Shown: piece after piece, positions 22,426 to 32,045 of the stretch | Layout: each line of letters opens with the position of its first letter | Position numbering within the stretch: the stretch's first letter is position 1 | Assembly (NCBI GenBank): GCA_020631735.1 | Contig: CM036179.1 | Coordinates: forward strand, 21,443,063-21,507,062 | Direction of reading: 5' to 3' | DNA: 64,000 nt | Source: Saccharum officinarum | Lineage: Eukaryota > Streptophyta > Magnoliopsida > Poales > Poaceae | Notes under the pieces: model-generated | What the model was told of the DNA's origin: nothing | Database searches by the model: none | The model's input: the letters and a program-made list of their open reading frames with translations, nothing else | Made by a program: the position numbers and the translations under genes

Positions 22426-23535
22426 GCCACTGCAAACATTGCCCTCTCCAACAAACCATCCATCTTCGACACTACATCAACATGCCTTATGGCCAAGCCT
22501 ACCAAGGTAAAACATGATGATAGTGATGATGATTCTTGTGCTAGTGATGATTGTAGGAGTGATGATGAGGAGGATGAGGACTACTCCAAGGATGATCTAT
22601 TAGGCATAATAGATCAAATGAGCAAGAGCTACAAGAGGACAACCAAGAAATACAAAATCTTGGAACAAGAGCTCATTGCCAAGAGCAATGAAAATGATGC
22701 CTTGATGGAGGAGCTTGTTGCTCTCAAAAAGAGTAAGGAGTGCAAAGGAATTGAACAAGAGCTCAAAGCTCTTAGGAAATCCTTTGATGAGCTAGAGGCT
22801 TCTCGTGAGTGTCTAAAGGAAGACCACGAGGATCTTGAAATTGCTCACACTAGGCTTAAGGAAGCCCACTCCACTCTACTTGAGCTCATCAAGGAAAAGG
22901 ACCTTAAGTTGGAGAAGTTCATGAAGGAAGCTAAGGAGGAGCAAGTGATTGTCACTTGTGATATTGGACTAACATGTGATATTATTGATGATTCTTTATT
23001 TGTTAGTCCTACTAATGCTTCATGTAGCTCATCATCATCCACCACAACCAACTCTACCTCTACTACTAGTGATTCATCACTTGTGGTTGAGACTCTCAAG
23101 AGAGAGGTGGATGATCTCACCCGCGCATTAGGCAACGCCTATGGTGGGGATGCCCGCTTGCTAAAATGCTTGGGTAGCCAAAGGTTCTCTCTTAACAAAG
23201 AGGGATTGGGCTATACTCCCAAGAAGGGCAAGGCGGCCTTTGCTACTCCAAAGTCTCGCTTTGTGAAGGGCAATGGTCGTTATTGCAATAGATGCAAGCA
23301 AGTTGGGCATCTAGAGATTAATTGCAATAAAATGAACAAGAACAAGAAAAATACTAATGTACCTTATATTCCTTTTGATTCTTGTTATGTGCTTACCAAG
23401 GGTGAGAAAGGTGTGCATGCTAGGTTTATTGGTACACCAATTATGGGCCCAAAGAAGAAGGCCATTTGGGTACCAAAGAGCTTAGTGACTAACCTCCAAG
23501 GACCCAAGCAAGTATGGGTACCTAAGAGACATTAA
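22426..23535 (+). CDS. gag: Outer Sirevirus gag, C-terminal part
   Basis: This continues the same frame as 21346-22425. The first Met is at 22489, and the frame closes with TAA at 23533-23535. It is acidic at first, then a long Glu/Lys-rich coiled coil (about 22590-22940) and a second zinc knuckle CNRCKQVGHLEINC (about 23284-23325). It ends with the WVPK segments that precede pol in Sireviruses. The inner element has the same order. Long coiled-coil gag is a Sirevirus feature. Confidence 0.85.
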   Translation, partial: ATANIALSNKPSIFDTTSTCLMAKPTKVKHDDSDDDSCASDDCRSDDEEDEDYSKDDLLGIIDQMSKSYKRTTKKYKILEQELIAKSNENDALMEELVALKKSKECKGIEQELKALRKSFDELEASRECLKEDHEDLEIAHTRLKEAHSTLLELIKEKDLKLEKFMKEAKEEQVIVTCDIGLTCDIIDDSLFVSPTNASCSSSSSTTTNSTSTTSDSSLVVETLKREVDDLTRALGNAYGGDARLLKCLGSQRFSLNKEGLGYTPKKGKAAFATPKSRFVKGNGRYCNRCKQVGHLEINCNKMNKNKKNTNVPYIPFDSCYVLTKGEKGVHARFIGTPIMGPKKKAIWVPKSLVTNLQGPKQVWVPKRH

Positions 23536-23547
23536 ATTGTTTTATAG

Positions 23548-26022
23548 GTAAATTACAAGGCTGGAGGAAGGCATTGGGTGCTTGATAGTGGGTGCTCTCA
23601 ACATATGACCGGTGATTCAAGAATGTTCAACTCTCTCAAATCAAATGATAGTGGCATTGATAGTATCACATTTGGTGACAATAGCAAGGGTGATGTAAAG
23701 GCTCTTGGAAGGATTGCAATCTCAAATGATCATAGCATTTCCAATGTGCTGTTAGTTGAAAAGTTGAACTTCAATCTTCTCTCGGTTGCTCAATTGTGTG
23801 ATCTCGGTTTCAAGTGCATATTTGGTGTTGATGATGTGGAGATAGTTAGTGTTGATGGATCTAACTTGATCTTCAAAGGCTTTAGATATGAGAATCTATA
23901 CTTGGTTGATTTCAATAATAGTGACACTCAACTTTCAACATGCTTGCTCACCAAATCAAGTATGGGTTGGTTGTGGCATAGAAGACTTGGTCATGTTGGC
24001 ATGAAGCAATTGAACAAGTTAGTGAAGCATGACTTAGTTAGAGGCTTGAAGGATGTCACATTTGAGAAGGATAAGCTATGTAGTGCATGTCAAGCTGGAA
24101 AGCAAGTAGGCAACACTCATCCATTGAAGAGCATTATGAGTACTTCCAAGGCATTTGAGTTGTTGCACATGGATCTATTTGGGCCAACTACATACACAAG
24201 CATTGGTGGCAACAAGTATGGTTTTGTGATTGTGGATGATTTCACTAGATACACATGGGTATTCTTTCTTGTGGACAAGAGTGATGTATTTGACATATTC
24301 AAGAAGTTCATCAAGAGAGTGCAAAATGAGTTTGAGACCACAATCAAGAAAGTAAGAAGTGACAATGGAAGTGAGTTTAGAAACACAAGAGTTGATGAGC
24401 TATGTGAGGAGCTTGGAATCAAGCATCAATTCTCGGCCAAGTATACACCTCAATCAAATGGCCTAGTTGAAAGGAAGAATAGAACCTTAATTGATATGGC
24501 AAGATCAATGTTGAATGAGTATAATGTGAGTCATTCATTTTGGGCCGAAGCAATCAACACGGCTTGCTTCTATAGCAACCGCCTCTATTGCCACAAGTTT
24601 CTAGAGAAGACACCATATGAGATCTTAAATGGAAGAAAGTCCAATATTGCATACTTTCGGGTATTTGGTTGCAAATGCTATATCTTGAAGAAGGGCACTA
24701 GATTGAGCAAGTTTGAGAAGAAATGTGATGAAGGCTTCCTACTTGATTACTCAACTACTAGCAAAGCTTATAGAGTATGGAACCTAGCTAGTGGACAACT
24801 TGAAGAAGTGCATGATGTTGAATTTGATGAAACAAATGGCTCTCAAGATGAAGAAGATAACTTAGATGATGTGAGAGGAACTCAATTGACCAATGCTATG
24901 AAAGAAATGGACATTGGTGATATTAGGCCAAAGCAAGTGATTGATGTGGATGACAACAAAGATCAAGTGCTCCAAAGTCCAATTACACAAGCTAGTGGTT
25001 CTCTAATGCAAAATCAAGCTAGTACATCGTCTCAAGTGCAACAAGATCAACAAGTGGCTAGTTCATCATCTCCAACTCATGATCAACATCAACATCCAAG
25101 CAATCAAGTCCAAGTGCTTCAACCAACTAACATTGCAAGAGACCATCCATTGGATTCCATCATTGGTGACATACAAAGAGGAGTTCAAACTAGATCAAGA
25201 TTGGCATCATTTTGTGCTCACTCATCTTTTGTGTCAATGGAAGAACCCAAGGACATTGATAAAGCATTGAGAGATCCGGATTGGGTAAATGCAATGCATG
25301 AAGAACTCAACAACTTTAAGAGAAATGAAGTATGGGAACTAGTTGAAAGGCCTAAGGATCACAATGTCATTGGAACAAGATGGGTCTTTCGCAACAAACA
25401 AGATCAAGATGGGATAGTAGTAAGGAACAAAGCAAGACTAGTGGCTCAAGGTTACACACAAATAGAGGGTCTTGACTTTGGTGAAACTTATGCCCCGGTT
25501 GCAAGATTGGAAGCAATTAGGATCTTACTTGCCTATGCTTGTGCTCACAATATCAAGCTATATCAAATGGATGTAAAGAGTGCATTTCTCAAAGGGTACA
25601 TTCAAGAGGAGGTGTATGTGGAGCAACCTCCCGGTTTTGAAGATGACAAGAAACCCAATCATGTATACAAGTTGAGAAAAGCTTTATATGGATTGAAGCA
25701 AGCACCTAGAGCATGGTATGAAAGATTGAGGGACTTCTTGTTATCCAAAGGATTTGTCATGGGCAAAGTTGATACAACTCTTTTCACCAAGAAGATTGGG
25801 AAAGACTTGTTTGTGTTGCAAATATATGTTGATGATATCATATTCGGTTCAACCAATCAAGATTATTGTGATGAGTTTGGGAAAATGATGGCAAAGGAAT
25901 TTGAAATGTCAATGATTGGTGAACTTAGTTTCTTTCTTGGACTTCAAATCAAACAAATGAAGGAAGGAACATTTGTAAGCCAAACCAAGTACATCAAAGA
26001 TATGCTCAAGAAGTTTGGCATG
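23548..26022 (+). CDS. pol: Outer Sirevirus pol, 5' part (PR-IN-RT)
   Basis: Open from GTAAATTAC at 23548, in the same frame as gag but after TAA and TAG stops. Visible are the aspartic protease motif ([11 protein letters not shown] at 23578), the integrase HHCC zinc binding region (WHRRLGHVG to CSACQAGKQ), the integrase DDE core ([23 protein letters not shown]) and the RT domain with KARLVAQG and YVDDIIFG (about 25825-25848). The frame is cut at 26022 by the inner LTR, whose first three bases supply TGA. The remainder resumes at 39296 in the same frame. Confidence 0.93.
26018..26022. repeat. TSD of inner Sirevirus (left)
   Basis: GCATG is repeated at 39291-39295 and marks the integration site inside the outer pol. 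Confidence 0.95.
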
Positions 26023-27627
26023 TGAAAGGATCAAGATGCCCAAGAGGGGGGTGAATTGGGCTTTTCTAAAAATAAATGCAAGGAATAAATCCTACAAGCT
26101 GGAATTCACCCCTAGTGTCTACTTTGTGTTCCTAGAGAGTCTACCGATACAAAGTTTTGCACCCTAGTTTCCAATCCTAGTCTAGCATGGCAAGTCTAGG
26201 AATGTAAACAAGCAATGTAAGTAAATACGAGAAAGTAAATGCTTGAATGTAAAGGGGCAAGGAACACGGCGATGTTTTTCCGAGGTATCGGAGAGTCGCC
26301 ACTCCCCACTAGTCCTCGTTGGAGCACCCGCGCAAGGGTGTCGCTCCCCCTTGATCCGCGCAAGGATCAAGTGCTCTCTACGGGTTAATTCTTCGACACT
26401 CCGTCGCGGTGAATCACCCACAACCGCTCACAAGATGAGTTGGGTCATCCACAAGCTCCGCCGGATGAACACCAAACTCCCAATCACCACCAAGCCGTCT
26501 AGGTGATGGCGATCACCAAGAGTAACAAGCTAGAACTCTCACTTGACCTCTACGAGCCTAAATGAGAAAGTGGATGCACACTTGTTACTCTCTAATCGCT
26601 AGTGAGGAACTCTCAAGCTTTGATTCTCAAATCTCTATCCTCACTAGTGCTCTTGCACTACCTTGCACTTCAAAGGTGTTTATCAGCTGATCAAATGAGC
26701 AAGAGACCTCTAAAAGAGGTGGTGGGGATGTATTTATACACCCCACAGACGAAACGAACCGTTACCTGCTGACTCAGCAAAACTCGAGCTGACCGGACGC
26801 GCCGGTCGTACTGACCGGACGCGCCGGTCGCTCGTAACGGTCAAAAACCGAAAAACACCTAAATGACCGGACGCACCGGTCAGGGGTGACCGGACGCGTC
26901 CGATCGTGCGTGGAGCTTACTGTACTCGCACCGGACGCGCGACCGCGTCCGATGGGTGATGACCGGACGCGTCCGGTCGTCTCAGGACCTTACTGGACTA
27001 TGACCGGACGCGCCGATCACACCCAGGTCGCGTCCGATCGGGTGTTTCCCTTAAGTGACACGTGTTGACTTCTGACCACCGCGTCCGGTCCTCGCGAGGA
27101 CCGCGTCCGGTGCTCAGAGCTGAAACCCCAGCCGCGGAACTGAACTGACCGGACGCGTCCGGTCATGCCGAGGACCGCGTCCGGTCACTGGAAAATGACC
27201 CGAAACTCTCCGAAAAGCGTCACAACTTGAACCAAGTTGCTCCCAACTGAACTTTGAGCTATTCTAGAGCTGCCTAGCGCCAAGTTTAACAAGTGTGCAC
27301 CACACCTAAACATAGGACTCGCCTAGGTCAAGCTACCCGCTCATGCCCCCTTTATAGTACGGCCAAAAGAGAAAAACGAAGATCCTAACGACTATTCCAA
27401 ATGTCTCTCAACACCTCGACATCCGGAACTAACCGTCCTTAATCTTGACGTCACTCTTTTGAAAACCGAAACGATTTCCATCAAGGGGCATGAATACCAT
27501 GGTGCCCAAAGCAGTTAAAACCTCCATGACCTAACTTACCAAAGTTTCTGCAAAACACACGTTAGTCATGGTAATAAAGCGTTGTCATCAATTGCCGAAA
27601 CCAAACCTCGGGGCCTAGATGCTTTCA
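26023..27627 (-). repeat. 3' LTR of inner Sirevirus
   Basis: The LTR is 1605 bp; in element sense it starts TGAAAGCATC and ends GATCCTTTCA. CpG palindromes lie at about 26790-27190, the TATA box at 26731-26738 (minus) and the conserved hairpin at 26502-26517. Confidence 0.95.
26790..27190. repeat. CpG palindromes in inner 3' LTR
   Basis: There are many GACCGGACGCG / CGCGTCCGGTC copies, some as the full 18-bp palindrome. They are much less decayed than in the older LTR at 497-2094. Confidence 0.88.
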
Positions 27628-27641
27628 ATCTCCCCCTTTTT
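27628..27641 (-). other. Main polypurine tract of inner Sirevirus
   Basis: The minus strand reads CAAAAAGGGGGAGAT directly before the 3' LTR start. Further purine tracts (minus) occur at about 28020-28027 and 28041-28052, giving the multiplied PPT pattern of Sireviruses. Confidence 0.85.
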
Positions 27642-28055
27642 GGTGATTGATGACAACACTCAGATATGAAAGATTGGAGTTGAGGTTTTTGAGCATGCAT
27701 GGTTCACATAAGCAACAAGCAATAAGCAGAGAAGTGAAAGGAATTGCTTATGTGTCCCAAGCCAAAAGAGTGTACTCATAAGATAAGACAAAAAGCGTTA
27801 GTACACAAACGGATATAGCTCATAATTTATCGGAGTAAGGCACGGAAGCACAACCTTAGAGCTATAATTAACAAGGTGACAAGAGATAACACTAACAGGA
27901 TAAAACATTAAGACTCAAGGTTTATCTCACAACGACATGTCACACGAATGCAATGACTGAAAAGTAAACATGATGCATGAATGTAGCACACAGGAAAAAA
28001 CGAAAAAACAACTCTCAAAACTCCCCCTGAAACTACTCTCTCTCCCCCTTTGGCA
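27642..28055 (-). other. 3' untranslated tail of inner Sirevirus
   Basis: This non-coding tail between the accessory ORF and the main PPT is homologous to 70-480 of the left element. It holds extra purine tracts but no ORF. Confidence 0.75.
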
Positions 28056-30590
28056 TCAAGCGCCAAAGAAAAAAGCTAATCTAAGGATCTGATGGGGGAC
28101 AGACGGAGTCGTGTCGGGTGCCGAGGTGCGCGGAGTAATCATGAAGTGTAGAGAATCGCCCTCGGAATCTGAGCTATCTGGCTGACCCTCTGATGAAGCA
28201 TGTGGCTGTGTAACTGTCTGGGTCTGAACGGCAGGAACAGGTACTGTCGTAGTAGTAATGATAGGATCCGTCTGAGTGACCTGAGCCTGTAGCGAGCCAG
28301 TAGCAGGAGGATCTGTGGAGGCAACTGACGAAGGTAGAGTCTCTGTAGTACCAGTTCCTGTTACTGGAGGAATAGCTGCCTCTGAAGCTGACAACCCTGA
28401 AGAAGTAGCAACTGTAGTATGCGAGGGCGTCGGCTGACCAGTCAACTCGCTGTAGGTAGCACTGAAATCACCGAAAGGTGTGCCTGTCAGGAGGTGAGGG
28501 CGAGGCTGGTCTGATGGTGTAAACCCCGTGTGAATAGGAGTGAAGCTCGGGGACTGGAAAGACTGGGGAACCTGCCGCTGTGGAGATGTGAACTGGTGAC
28601 CCGGCTGTCCCTGACTCGATGGATCAGAAGCTGGTAAAGTAGAAGTCAGGACGGAAGTAGGCGGAGGAACCCCAACCGTGACTAGGTGGCGCAGGAGGTC
28701 CAAGTATTGCTGCTGACTAGCTGCAGTCTGTCGCTGAATCTCATATTGCTGTCGCTGCATTTCGACTTGCTGCCTCTGGATTTCAAGCTGCTGACGCTGA
28801 AACTCGTCCTGACGAGCCTGAATCTGTGCAAATGCTGCAGCTGTGTCCTGAGCCTGTCGCTGTATTTGCTGTTGCTGTTGCTCCTGTGCCTGGGTCAACC
28901 TCTCAAGAATTGCCACCATGGCTGGGTCTGTGCGGGAGGCTGAACCAGAGCCACCGGCCTCGTGGTCGTGGGACCGAGGAGACCGGTACCTGGGGATGGG
29001 CTGGTAGTCCTCATCAGTGCTGTCAGATGTCCCATCCTCAGGAAGATCAGCAGGCTGAGCGTCAAGATCTGCAAGCTCTGCCTCTGCAAGCTCATCAACT
29101 GTGGCGTCCTGCTCAGCTGCTGTCTCAGGAACCTCAGGTCGCACACGCTGTCCTGGCACTGGGGCCTGATCTCTGGTAACTGACGTCCAAAGCTGACGGA
29201 TATCATACTCAGGAAAAGCAGTGGTAGTATCTGATATCTCAGCTCGGATCTCTGCTGGCAGCTGAATAGATGATCTGATAATGAAGCAGATCCAGTGTGC
29301 ATAGGGCAGCTGACGATTACCCTTGAAGCCCTCAGCTATGGTGTCCTCCATCTCACTAAGTATGAGATCCCATATATCAAACTGTGTCTGTGAGAGGAGG
29401 TGGTGAACAACCCATAACTGCATCCGAGTCAGTCCCTCTCTGTAGCCAAGTCTGGGAAGAAGTGTGCGTCTGACTATAGCATCCAAAACTCTGGCCAGTG
29501 GTGTCAAACTGGCGGGCGTGCGTCGAGACCCTTCGCCAAAAGGCTCACGGAAGCAGGGTCGAACCAAGTCGGTAGGTGGCACTGTCCCGCCGTGAGGGCG
29601 TCTCGGAGGAGGAGTCTGACCATAACACAGCTGATGTATCTTTGTGTCAAAAGCTGGGAGTCTGAGAATCTCCCGCACTCTGCTGCTGTATAGGCGGTGA
29701 TCGCGGCCTCGGAATGCAAAGTGAATGAAATCATGGGCAGGATCAATCCATAGTGAAGCATAAAACTCTCTGACCCATGTGCCGCAGTATGCACCTGTCC
29801 GTCCAAGAAGATCTGACAAGCCTGGCAGAAAGGACAGGTGCGGACGTAGCTGCTCTCCCACAACCTCGACTAGTGACTCAAGTCGACAGACCCTCTGTGG
29901 TCGGAAAGCAATACCGCTGTCAACTAGAGCTCTGTAGAAATCCTCCTGAAGAGGGGTATAGAATCCTTCTGAAGCTCTGGGATCCCTCACAGGTGGAAAC
30001 CACCGACTGACCTCCACGAACCTCAACCCCTGCACCTGACGTGCTGTAGCACCCCTCAAGTCAAAGTGCTCGACCGGGGGTGAACCTCTAGCTCTGGGAG
30101 GAGGACGTGCTCCACGTCGCTGACCCTCTGGCCTAGGAGACACCTGAGTACGGGCGCGTGTGGAGCGGCGACGTACTGGAGACTGAGCTGGCTGCTCCTC
30201 TGTATCTGCTGTAGCCTCTGGAGCCTCTGTGGTCTCTGTGGGTGGATCAACTGACATATCCTCTGCAGCTCTAGTATCCTCAGTGCCCTCAGTGGCCTCT
30301 GTGCCGAGCTGTCGACCTTCAAGATGAAAGCGACGCTCGCCTATGCGTATGCCACTGCTCCTGCCACCTCTCTCTGCCTGCTCTGCTGCATCTGCTACGG
30401 CCTGAGCAATCTCTGCCTCTGTGAGTGTCTTCTTCTTCTTTCTGGCCAAGACCTTGACACGCTTCCCACGTGCAATCTCAGACCGACGAGGAGGACTGTC
30501 GTTCCCGTCACCAGGAGCACCACCGGCGTTCTTGCAACGCACCATACTGACACAGTGACTGAGAACCTCTGTAAGATGATGAACTGTCAC
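28056..30590 (-). CDS. Sirevirus accessory ORF (844 aa, unknown function)
   Basis: This large sense-strand ORF lies 3' of pol, where some Sireviruses have an env-like gene. The more likely start is the Met at 30545 (MVRCKNAGG, 829 aa). Features: a basic KRVKVLARKKKK stretch near the N-terminus (possible nuclear signal); a Thr/Glu/Pro-rich linker; a compact central domain (about residues 190-480, with FY..LVDSG, REFYASLWID, FRGRDHRLYSS, RMQLWVVHHLL, YAHWICFIIR). A Gln-rich heptad-like segment (repeated QRQQ.E) at about 565-640 probably forms a coiled coil. The tail is Ser/Thr/Pro-rich. The central part resembles the domain annotated in plants as 'putative plant transposon protein' (from memory). 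No signal peptide or transmembrane helix is evident, so Env is unlikely. A one-base loss near 28100 alters the last residues relative to the copy at 1-69. Confidence 0.8.
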   Translation of the reverse strand: MTVHHLTEVLSHCVSMVRCKNAGGAPGDGNDSPPRRSEIARGKRVKVLARKKKKTLTEAEIAQAVADAAEQAERGGRSSGIRIGERRFHLEGRQLGTEATEGTEDTRAAEDMSVDPPTETTEAPEATADTEEQPAQSPVRRRSTRARTQVSPRPEGQRRGARPPPRARGSPPVEHFDLRGATARQVQGLRFVEVSRWFPPVRDPRASEGFYTPLQEDFYRALVDSGIAFRPQRVCRLESLVEVVGEQLRPHLSFLPGLSDLLGRTGAYCGTWVREFYASLWIDPAHDFIHFAFRGRDHRLYSSRVREILRLPAFDTKIHQLCYGQTPPPRRPHGGTVPPTDLVRPCFREPFGEGSRRTPASLTPLARVLDAIVRRTLLPRLGYREGLTRMQLWVVHHLLSQTQFDIWDLILSEMEDTIAEGFKGNRQLPYAHWICFIIRSSIQLPAEIRAEISDTTTAFPEYDIRQLWTSVTRDQAPVPGQRVRPEVPETAAEQDATVDELAEAELADLDAQPADLPEDGTSDSTDEDYQPIPRYRSPRSHDHEAGGSGSASRTDPAMVAILERLTQAQEQQQQQIQRQAQDTAAAFAQIQARQDEFQRQQLEIQRQQVEMQRQQYEIQRQTAASQQQYLDLLRHLVTVGVPPPTSVLTSTLPASDPSSQGQPGHQFTSPQRQVPQSFQSPSFTPIHTGFTPSDQPRPHLLTGTPFGDFSATYSELTGQPTPSHTTVATSSGLSASEAAIPPVTGTGTTETLPSSVASTDPPATGSLQAQVTQTDPIITTTTVPVPAVQTQTVTQPHASSEGQPDSSDSEGDSLHFMITPRTSAPDTTPSVPHQILRLAFFFGA

Positions 30591-30674
30591 TCAAGAGGCT
30601 TGGCCTCAATCCGTATCCGCAGGCTTGGCCTCGGATTTAGCAAACAGATCTCACCCGACACACGGACAGACTCG

Positions 30675-31024
30675 CTGCAACGACGGAATAGAGAGATCTA
30701 CTATAAGCACATATACGACTAAAAGGTACGAAACCCTAGAGAAAGCAAGCATATGTGATACGATGAGAATCGAGACGTGAAGCTACCTCGGATCGACGAG
30801 ACGACGGTGACATAGATGAGGTGACCTAGATCGCGAGATTCCCGAATCCACCGGACGAGCTCTTCGCGAAGAAGACGACTCGCGACGAAACTCGTTGACG
30901 AACGACGACCGACGAACCCTAGGGTTAGGGTTAGGGTTAGGGCAGATCGATGAAAAACGATCGGAGGCAAGCACGAGTCGTACCAATGTCGGAGATGAAG
31001 CTGGCTTGCAGGAGCGCGGCTCAC
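30675..31024 (-). other. Putative leader intron of the accessory gene
   Basis: On the minus strand a strong donor (CCG then GTGAGC at 31024) and acceptor (CGTTGCAG ending at 30675) bound a ~350-nt segment. It lies between a GC-rich leader and the exon holding the accessory ORF start. It contains TTAGGG-type repeats at about 30918-30943. This is inferred from sequence only; no transcript evidence is available here. Confidence 0.45.
30918..30943. repeat. Short TTAGGG run (telo-box-like)
   Basis: CCCTAGGGTTAGGGTTAGGG, with one more unit, lies in the accessory gene leader. Telo-box motifs are common in plant 5' leaders. Confidence 0.7.
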
Positions 31025-31288
31025 CGGCGGTGGTGGCGCGGTCGGGCGACGGCGGCGCGGCGGTGGCGCGTTGGTGGCGGCGCGGCTGCGGGCGGCGCGG
31101 GTGCGGCAGCGAGCAGTGCGCGAGCGACGAGCGCGTGCGGGCGAGGAAGGGGCGGCGCGTGCTCGACAGGAGGTCGCCGGCGGCAGGGAAGACGGTGAGG
31201 AGCCGGCGGAAACGGCGAGACGGCGAATAGGGCAAGGCGGCGGCGGAAGCGCGTGCGGGTGAGATAAGATCGGTCGGGGACGAAACGG

Positions 31289-31295
31289 TTTTATA
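31289..31295 (-). promoter_or_regulatory. TATA box of internal promoter
   Basis: The minus strand reads TATAAAA, just downstream (in element sense) of the CpG palindrome cluster 31560-31315 and upstream of the GC-rich leader of the accessory ORF. The order palindromes, then TATA, copies that of the LTR U3. Confidence 0.55.
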
Positions 31296-31314
31296 AAGAG
31301 TTAGATCCGCGCGA

Positions 31315-31560
31315 CACGTGATGACCGGACGCGGTGGTCGATATGACCGGACGCGGTGGTGCAGCGTCCGGTCATACTCCAGTAAGCTCCTGGAGTGACC
31401 TGACGCGTCCGGTGCGGACTGACCGGACGCGGTCTGAGTCCGGTCGTTGGAAGTTCGGGAAAACATCGCGAATGACCGGACGCGGTGGTGGTAACCGGGA
31501 CCGGACGCGGTGGTGAAGCACTACTGCGTCCGGTGCAGCGTCCGGTGACTGTTCTTCGCC
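31315..31560 (-). promoter_or_regulatory. LTR-like CpG palindrome cluster upstream of accessory ORF
   Basis: Eight or more GACCGGACGCG / GCGTCCGGTC half-sites occur, together with the spacer CTCCAGTAAGCTCCTGG. The outer LTR has the matching CCAGGGAGCTTACTGG at about 19980-19996. This is the only such cluster in the window outside an LTR, which suggests an internal, U3-derived promoter. Confidence 0.7.
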
Positions 31561-32045
31561 CTTCTTTGTTCCGAACTACGACGCGACTTCTCCCAATCAG
31601 GTTCCAATTCAAAGAGACACAAATAAACACCAATTGGAACACGAAATGAGAGACCTCACTCAAACCCTCAAAAAAATTTTAAAATAGATTGCCTTAGGCT
31701 AGTATTATTTTTAAGAAAATAGGCAATAAACACCCAAGGAGCAACGTATGGCCACGCAATAGAGTTTTTGAACCTTTAGGAGCGTCAAAATGCTCTCTCT
31801 ATCCATGGACGAACACAGAGGTTGCTCAAAGCTTAACCGAAAAGAAACGACAAGAACAACAACCATGCATATGCAATGCAATACAAGAAGGTAAAACTAG
31901 AATGCTTGTCAAGTTTGATCCACGGTTAGGCTTTTTCACTCCTCCAAGGAAGGGTTATCGTAACCGTGTTAGCCAAGCCCTAAAAACAATGCGATAAAAA
32001 TAAACATGGCATATTATACAATGCAATGCAAGGGACAACACACGC
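31561..32045 (-). other. Spacer between pol and internal promoter
   Basis: Non-coding spacer of the inner Sirevirus with no ORF or recognised motif. Confidence 0.6.

Noticed and set aside
28056..30590. Accessory ORF as a classical envelope protein
   Set aside because: It is in the right position, but no signal peptide, transmembrane helix or cysteine pattern is visible, and it has a Gln-rich segment and a basic stretch instead.
30918..30943. Interstitial telomere
   Set aside because: Only three to four units, and the TTAGGG type is not the plant telomere; more like a telo-box.
31071..31466. Arg-rich frames around the accessory leader as proteins
   Set aside because: GC-rich leader and palindrome DNA read through in several frames; no conserved domain, and a TATA box and intron signals fit better.
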